Shown in pieces: positions 3,578-7,474 of a stretch of DNA of 7,474 nt (the stretch's first letter is position 1; each line of letters opens with the position of its first letter). The notes beneath the pieces are model-generated. The model did not search any database and was not told the DNA's origin. It saw only the letters and a program-made list of their open reading frames with translations. The translations under genes were made by a program, and so were the position numbers. The DNA is taken from positions 1 through 7,474 of the forward strand of contig DJXY01000210.1 in NCBI GenBank assembly GCA_002449915.1. The letters run 5' to 3'. Origin of the DNA: Oribacterium sp. UBA6992. Lineage in GTDB: Bacteria; Bacillota; Clostridia; Lachnospirales; Lachnospiraceae.

Positions 3578-6301
3578 ATGCAGTACAGAGGTGTAAACGA
3601 ATTGCGTGAGCTGTTTCTCTCTTATTTTGAGGAGAAGGGATGCTTACGCCTTAACAGCTTTTCGCTGGTTCCTCACAATGATAATTCACTGCTGATTATC
3701 AATTCCGGTATGGCGCCGATGAAGCCATGGTTTACCGGACAGGAAATCCCACCGAGAAGGAGGGTTACTACATGTCAGAAGTGTATCCGTACGGGTGATC
3801 TGGAGAATGTAGGTAAAACGGCACGGCACGGAACCTTCTTTGAAATGCTTGGCAACTTCTCCTTTGGCGATTATTTCAAAAAAGAGGCGATTCCGTGGGC
3901 ATGGGAGTTTCTGACAGAGCGTGTTGGTCTGGATCCGGATCGGTTGTATCCGTCTGTCTATGTGGATGATGACGAGGCTTACAATATCTGGCTCAATGAC
4001 ATGCATATCCCTGCGGATCATATCTACAAGTTCGGTAAGGAGGACAACTTCTGGGAGCATGGCTCCGGTCCCTGTGGTCCCTGTACAGAGATCTATTATG
4101 ACCGTGGAGAGAAATACGGCAATGGCCCGGAGGACGTCATGGGCGGCGAGGGCGACCGCTTTATGGAAGTCTGGAATGTTGTTTTTTCCCAGTTTAACAA
4201 TGATGGAGAGGGGCATTATACCGACCTTGCGCAGAAAAACATTGATACCGGTATGGGCCTTGAGAGACTTGCGGTTGCGGTACAGGATGTAGGATCCATC
4301 TTTGATGTGGATACCTTAAAAAGCCTCCGCGATCTTATCTGTCAGATGGCAGGCGGCATCGGCTATGAAAAGCCGGGTACGGAAGAGTCCGATGTATCGG
4401 TACGTATCATGACAGATCATGCGAGAGCCATGACCTTTATGATTTCTGATGGAATCATGCCATCCAACAACGGCAGAGGCTATGTACTCCGCCGTATCAT
4501 CCGCCGCGCCGTACGTCATGGCAGAAAGCTTGGAATTAAGGGCTCTTTCCTGACAACACTTGCTAAGAATGTAATTGACGGTTCCAAGGACGGTTATCCG
4601 GAGCTTGAGGAAAAACGTGATTTTATCCTGAGCGTCATCCTTGCTGAGGAAGAAAAATTTGAAAAAACCTATGAGCAGGGTATGGATATCCTTGAGCAGA
4701 TGGAAAAGAGTTTAAGCACAGAAGGCCGCAAGGAGCTCTCAGGCGAGGATGCCTTTAAGCTGTATGACACCTACGGCTTCCCTCTGGACAACACCAAGGA
4801 GATCCTGGAGGAGAGAGGCTTCTCTGTAGATGAAGCAGGTTTCCGTGCCGCTATGGAAAATCAGAAAAAGACAGCCCGGAAGGATCGTCTTGCGTCCGGT
4901 AAGATGGCAGATTACAGCGGACATGCCGCTACGGTTTATGATGCGCTGGATCCGGCTTTAAGCAGCACATTTATCGGATATGATAAGACAACTGCAGAAT
5001 CTGAGATCGTGGCGATGGTTTCCCTTGCATCCGGAGATTCCGGGGATGAGGATGCAGTGGTAGAAGCATTGAGTGATGGCGAGAACGGAGCAATCATTAC
5101 TTCGGAAACACCGTTTTACGGCACCATGGGCGGACAGGTCGGCGACAAGGGTCTGATCCTTATGGGATCGGACGATGCCGATGAGGGCGCCGCGCTTGGT
5201 AAAGGCGCTGCTGTGTTTGAAGTAACATCAACAGAGCATGTCGCAGGAAACAAGATTGCGCATATCGGTGTAATGCGGAAGGGCATGCTCAAGCTCCACG
5301 ACCATGTAACGCTTAAGGTGGACACGCAGAACCGTATGGCGATCTGCCGCAACCACTCGGCAACGCATCTCCTGCAGAAGGCACTGCGCGAGGTTCTTGG
5401 CTCTCATGTAGAGCAGGCAGGCTCATATCAGGATGCCGGCAGAACCAGATTTGACTTCTCTCATTTCCAGGCAATGACCAGTGAGGAGCTTAAAAAGGTT
5501 GAAAACCTTGTGAATGAAAAAATCCAGGAGGCACTCCCTGTAACGACAGAAGTGATGAGCCTCGAGGATGCCAAGAAGACCGGAGCTATGGCACTGTTTG
5601 GAGAGAAGTACGGCTCCAAGGTACGGGTAGTCCGGATGGGAGATTTCTCCACAGAGCTCTGCGGCGGTACGCATGTTAAGAACACACTCCAGATCGGACA
5701 GTTTAAGATTCTGTCCGAGAGCGGTGTAGCTGCCGGTGTCAGACGTATCGAGGCGTTGACCGGAGATAATGTGCGTGCATATTATGACAAGCTGGAAAAG
5801 CAGATTATGGAAGCTTCCGACCTTGTCAAGGCAACACCTGCAACTCTTGCTGATCATATCCGTACGCTCCAGAAGGAAGTGAAGGAGCTTAAAAATGAAA
5901 ATGACGCGCTTAAGAGCAAGGAGGCAAAATCCGCGCTTGGCAATGTCATGGATCAGACGGTTGAAATCAACGGAGTCAAGTTCCTTGCCGCACATGTATC
6001 CGGTGTGGATATGAATGAGCTTCGTAATCTTGGAGACGACCTTAAGACAAAGCTCGGTGATGGCGTTGTCCTCTTGATTTCAGACCAGGATGGTAAGGTA
6101 TCCATGGTTGCAATGGCTACGGATGCCGCGCTTAAAAAGGGTGCGCATGCCGGAAACCTGATCAAGCAGGTTGCTCCGCTTGTCGGCGGTGGCGGCGGTG
6201 GACGTCCTAACATGGCACAGGCGGGAGGTAAAAACGCAGCCGGTATCAAGGATGCCCTCGTAAAGGCAAGAGAGGTGGCGGAAGCACAGCTTCAGGGCTG
6301 A
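3578..6301 (+). CDS. alaS: Alanine--tRNA ligase (AlaRS)
   Basis: This cytoplasmic class II synthetase charges tRNA-Ala and removes mischarged Ser or Gly. Domains in order: catalytic core about 1-240 (NSGMAPMKPWF at 42-52; motif 2 region with ARHGTFFEMLGNFSFGDYF to residue 100; GMGLERL at 225-231), tRNA-recognition helices about 240-460 (RGYVLRRIIRRAVRHGRKLG at 300-319), editing domain about 510-740 with zinc/catalytic residues His593 and His597 (HSATH) and Cys695 and His699 (CGGTH), and a coiled coil (about 755-785) leading to the C-terminal DHHA1 domain with a glycine run at 870-875 followed by RPNMAQAGG. All core and editing motifs are intact. At 907 residues it is slightly longer than the usual 870-880; acidic Gly/Asp/Glu-rich insertions near 485-495 and 530-540 explain this. 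AAGGAG lies 10 bases before the ATG. No T-box leader is present. Confidence 0.98.
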   Translation: MQYRGVNELRELFLSYFEEKGCLRLNSFSLVPHNDNSLLIINSGMAPMKPWFTGQEIPPRRRVTTCQKCIRTGDLENVGKTARHGTFFEMLGNFSFGDYFKKEAIPWAWEFLTERVGLDPDRLYPSVYVDDDEAYNIWLNDMHIPADHIYKFGKEDNFWEHGSGPCGPCTEIYYDRGEKYGNGPEDVMGGEGDRFMEVWNVVFSQFNNDGEGHYTDLAQKNIDTGMGLERLAVAVQDVGSIFDVDTLKSLRDLICQMAGGIGYEKPGTEESDVSVRIMTDHARAMTFMISDGIMPSNNGRGYVLRRIIRRAVRHGRKLGIKGSFLTTLAKNVIDGSKDGYPELEEKRDFILSVILAEEEKFEKTYEQGMDILEQMEKSLSTEGRKELSGEDAFKLYDTYGFPLDNTKEILEERGFSVDEAGFRAAMENQKKTARKDRLASGKMADYSGHAATVYDALDPALSSTFIGYDKTTAESEIVAMVSLASGDSGDEDAVVEALSDGENGAIITSETPFYGTMGGQVGDKGLILMGSDDADEGAALGKGAAVFEVTSTEHVAGNKIAHIGVMRKGMLKLHDHVTLKVDTQNRMAICRNHSATHLLQKALREVLGSHVEQAGSYQDAGRTRFDFSHFQAMTSEELKKVENLVNEKIQEALPVTTEVMSLEDAKKTGAMALFGEKYGSKVRVVRMGDFSTELCGGTHVKNTLQIGQFKILSESGVAAGVRRIEALTGDNVRAYYDKLEKQIMEASDLVKATPATLADHIRTLQKEVKELKNENDALKSKEAKSALGNVMDQTVEINGVKFLAAHVSGVDMNELRNLGDDLKTKLGDGVVLLISDQDGKVSMVAMATDAALKKGAHAGNLIKQVAPLVGGGGGGRPNMAQAGGKNAAGIKDALVKAREVAEAQLQG

Positions 6302-6319
6302 GCCTGTCGTAAATCTAAA

Positions 6320-6372
6320 GCTCCTGTTGGGATTTTACAGTAATATTACTGTAAAAGAGCTGCCGCAGGAGC
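6320..6372 (+). other. 53-base hairpin after alaS with a perfect 24-base palindrome at its core
   Basis: The outer arms GCTCCTG (6320-6326) and CAGGAGC (6366-6372) pair perfectly. Inside, bases 6333-6356 form an exact 24-base palindrome whose left half is TTTTACAGTAAT, able to form a 10-base-pair stem with an ATAT loop. Only a small internal loop separates the two. It begins 18 bases after the alaS stop, where a terminator would be expected, but GGAGAAGCC follows instead of a T run, so it is not a canonical rho-independent terminator. It could be a terminator of unusual form, an mRNA 3'-end protecting hairpin, an operator or a small palindromic repeat. Confidence 0.6.
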
Positions 6373-6437
6373 GGAGAAGCCTTAGTAAAAGACAACAGCA
6401 AAAATCCACTTTGGCGATGAAAAAATAAAATCCGCTC

Positions 6438-6465
6438 TTGACGTAACGCTGTTGTATGCTATAAT
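6438..6465 (+). promoter_or_regulatory. Strong sigma-A promoter of rpsU
   Basis: TTGACG (6438-6443) matches five of six -35 positions. After 16 bases comes a perfect TATAAT (6460-6465) with TG at 6457-6458, an extended -10. Initiation is expected near 6472, giving a leader of about 35 bases before the rpsU ATG. It is the best promoter in the window and fits the high demand for a ribosomal protein. Confidence 0.85.
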
Positions 6466-6486
6466 AAAATTCAGTTTGCACCCGAA

Positions 6487-6492
6487 GGGAGG
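6487..6492 (+). promoter_or_regulatory. rpsU Shine-Dalgarno site with unusually long spacing
   Basis: GGGAGG ends 14 bases before the rpsU ATG, longer than the usual 5-10. The spacer TTTGGGGTCTAAGC has only a poor second site (GGGG at 6496-6499, 7 bases from the ATG). CCC at 6481-6483 could pair with GGG at 6487-6489 around GAA, partly covering the site. bS21 binds near the anti-Shine-Dalgarno end of 16S rRNA, so a peculiar start region might matter for its own control; that is inference. Confidence 0.55.
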
Positions 6493-6506
6493 TTTGGGGT
6501 CTAAGC

Positions 6507-6683
6507 ATGTCTAATGTTATCGTAAAGGAAAACGAATCTCTGGACAGCGCTTTACGCAGATTCAAGAGAAACTGCGCTAAGGCAGGTATCCAGCAGGAAA
6601 TCCGCAAGAGAGAACATTACGAGAAGCCGTCTGTAAGACGTAAGAAAAAGTCTGAAGCAGCCAGAAAGCGTAAGTTCAACTAA
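6507..6683 (+). CDS. rpsU: Small ribosomal subunit protein bS21
   Basis: This 58-residue protein joins the 30S platform close to the 3' end of 16S rRNA and is needed for initiation on many mRNAs. The sequence opens [20 protein letters not shown], continues with the [21 protein letters not shown] segment typical of the family, and ends in a very basic tail ([15 protein letters not shown]). Length and composition are normal for bS21. The ATG at 6507 is the only start in this frame near the Shine-Dalgarno site, though the spacing is 14 bases. It has its own strong promoter and is followed by a strong terminator 23 bases after the stop, so it can be made as a short single-gene transcript. phoH follows directly. 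Confidence 0.97.
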   Translation: MSNVIVKENESLDSALRRFKRNCAKAGIQQEIRKREHYEKPSVRRKKKSEAARKRKFN

Positions 6684-6706
6684 TATCAATTCAACATGAT
6701 TGAAAT

Positions 6707-6745
6707 AGCCCTGATTCAGCAATGAATTGGGGCTTTCGTTGTTTT
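6707..6745 (+). terminator. Rho-independent terminator between rpsU and phoH
   Basis: Bases 6707-6718 (AGCCCTGATTCA) pair completely with 6723-6734 (TGAATTGGGGCT), including two G-U pairs, around a stable GCAA tetraloop. The tail TTTCGTTGTTTT is T-rich but interrupted by C and G, which may make it leaky. The phoH Shine-Dalgarno site begins only two bases after this tail. Confidence 0.88.
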
Positions 6746-6755
6746 CGGAGGTAAA

Positions 6756-7474
6756 ATGGCAGCAACGGAAATTATGATCGATATACCGATCGAGCATGAG
6801 AGAAATGTACTGGGACAGCTGGACTCCTGGTTAAAGAAAATCGAGCGCTCGTTCCATGTTACAGTGATCGACCGGGATGGTATCATTAAAATCATCGGAG
6901 AGGAAAAGGATACACAGCAGGCAAGAGAGGTATTTGAAAATCTGCTGGAGCTGTCCCGTAGAGGAAATAATATTACGGAGCAGAATGTGGATTATGCGAT
7001 CTCATTAAGCTTCAGTGATAAGTCCACGGCAGGTATTTTGGAGATTGATAAGGATGTCCTTGCACGCACGGCGCTTGGCAAGCCGGTGAAGCCCAAGACT
7101 CTTGGACAGAAGCAGTATGTGGATGCCATCAGAAATAACATGATTACCTTTGGTGTCGGACCTGCCGGTACTGGTAAAACATATCTTGCGATGGCAATGG
7201 CGATCACTGCATTCCGTGAGCAGGAGGTGCAGAGGATTATCCTGACACGACCGGCGATCGAAGCAGGTGAGAAGCTCGGCTTCCTGCCGGGAGATCTGCA
7301 GTCCAAGGTGGATCCGTATATGCGCCCGGTATATGATGCCCTGTATTCCATTATGGGCGCAGAGCAGTATCAGACCAATGCAGACAAGGGTCTCATCGAG
7401 GTTGCACCGCTTGCCTATATGCGAGGACGCACACTGGATAACGCTTATATCATCCTGGATGAGGCGCAGAACAC
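6756..7474 (+). CDS. phoH: PhoH family ATPase, N-terminal 239 codons (3' end outside window)
   Basis: This cytoplasmic P-loop ATPase belongs to the PhoH family, related to helicase-type ATPases and often linked with YbeY, Era and ribosome or RNA metabolism; its exact role is unsettled. Residues about 1-80 form the PhoH N-terminal region, with a KH-like stretch (FHVTVIDRDGIIKIIGEE, 33-50). Walker A GPAGTGKT is at 135-142, followed by the family motif LTRPAIEAGEKLGFLPGD (163-180), and Walker B IILDEAQ at 232-238. The frame remains open at the window edge; the family is usually about 320-350 residues, so roughly the last third is missing. GGAGG lies 4 bases before the ATG. There is no room for a promoter after the rpsU terminator, so expression probably comes from read-through. 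Downstream ybeY and era-region genes are expected but not seen. Confidence 0.95.
   Translation, partial: MAATEIMIDIPIEHERNVLGQLDSWLKKIERSFHVTVIDRDGIIKIIGEEKDTQQAREVFENLLELSRRGNNITEQNVDYAISLSFSDKSTAGILEIDKDVLARTALGKPVKPKTLGQKQYVDAIRNNMITFGVGPAGTGKTYLAMAMAITAFREQEVQRIILTRPAIEAGEKLGFLPGDLQSKVDPYMRPVYDALYSIMGAEQYQTNADKGLIEVAPLAYMRGRTLDNAYIILDEAQN

Noticed and set aside
5423..5995. 190-codon open frame on the - strand inside alaS
   Set aside because: Antisense to the conserved AlaRS editing and C-terminal domains, with no recognisable motif. Other antisense frames at 413-799, 3686-4216 and 6992-7351 were rejected for the same reason.
6700..6728. TTGAAA with TGAATT as a dedicated phoH promoter
   Set aside because: The -35 box is good, but the -10 matches only about three of six positions and lies in the terminator stem.
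6335..6797. - strand open frames across the alaS-rpsU-phoH junctions
   Set aside because: They run through the rpsU promoter, rpsU itself and the terminator hairpins in antisense. Their translations show no family features.
1..7474. Mobile element, CRISPR array, defence or toxin-antitoxin system
   Set aside because: No transposase, integrase, direct-repeat array, Cas or toxin-like gene is present on either strand; the genes are mostly core housekeeping genes.

Overview
This window looks like ordinary chromosomal DNA from a low-to-mid GC Firmicute, most likely a Lachnospiraceae-type Clostridium relative. The reasons are the AGGAGG-type Shine-Dalgarno sites, extended -10 (TGnTATAAT) promoters, Clostridia-like alanyl-tRNA synthetase sequence, a 58-residue bS21, and rpsU lying directly before phoH. 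The family assignment is inference; no rRNA or other phylogenetic marker was available to test it.

All genes are on the + strand. (1) 1-961: the end of a branched-chain amino acid ABC transporter operon, with the C-terminal part of LivG followed by complete LivF. (2) 962-1270: a 309-base gene-free stretch holding short repeats, a terminator hairpin whose loop contains a perfect TATAAT, and two further hairpins in the leader of the next gene. (3) 1271-3489: a beta-CASP metallo-beta-lactamase-fold RNA-processing type nuclease, then a small membrane-anchored protein of unknown function that probably starts at TTG 14 bases downstream. (4) 3484-6372: a promoter overlapping the previous stop codon, alaS (907 codons), and after it a 53-base hairpin with a perfect 24-base palindrome at its core. 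(5) 6438-7474: a strong promoter, rpsU, an excellent terminator, and the first 239 codons of phoH, cut by the window edge. The phoH ribosome-binding site sits immediately after that terminator, so phoH probably depends on read-through from the rpsU promoter.

The genes after the transporter share a translation and RNA-metabolism flavour: tRNA charging, ribosomal protein S21, a beta-CASP nuclease, and a PhoH ATPase of the family linked to ybeY and era in many bacteria. No mobile element, CRISPR array, tRNA or rRNA gene, or defence system is visible. I found no convincing new multi-gene system. The most notable points are regulatory (promoter inside a terminator, the rpsU/phoH attenuator-like junction, the post-alaS palindrome), an apparent change of zinc ligands in AlaRS, and the unassigned membrane protein paired with the nuclease.
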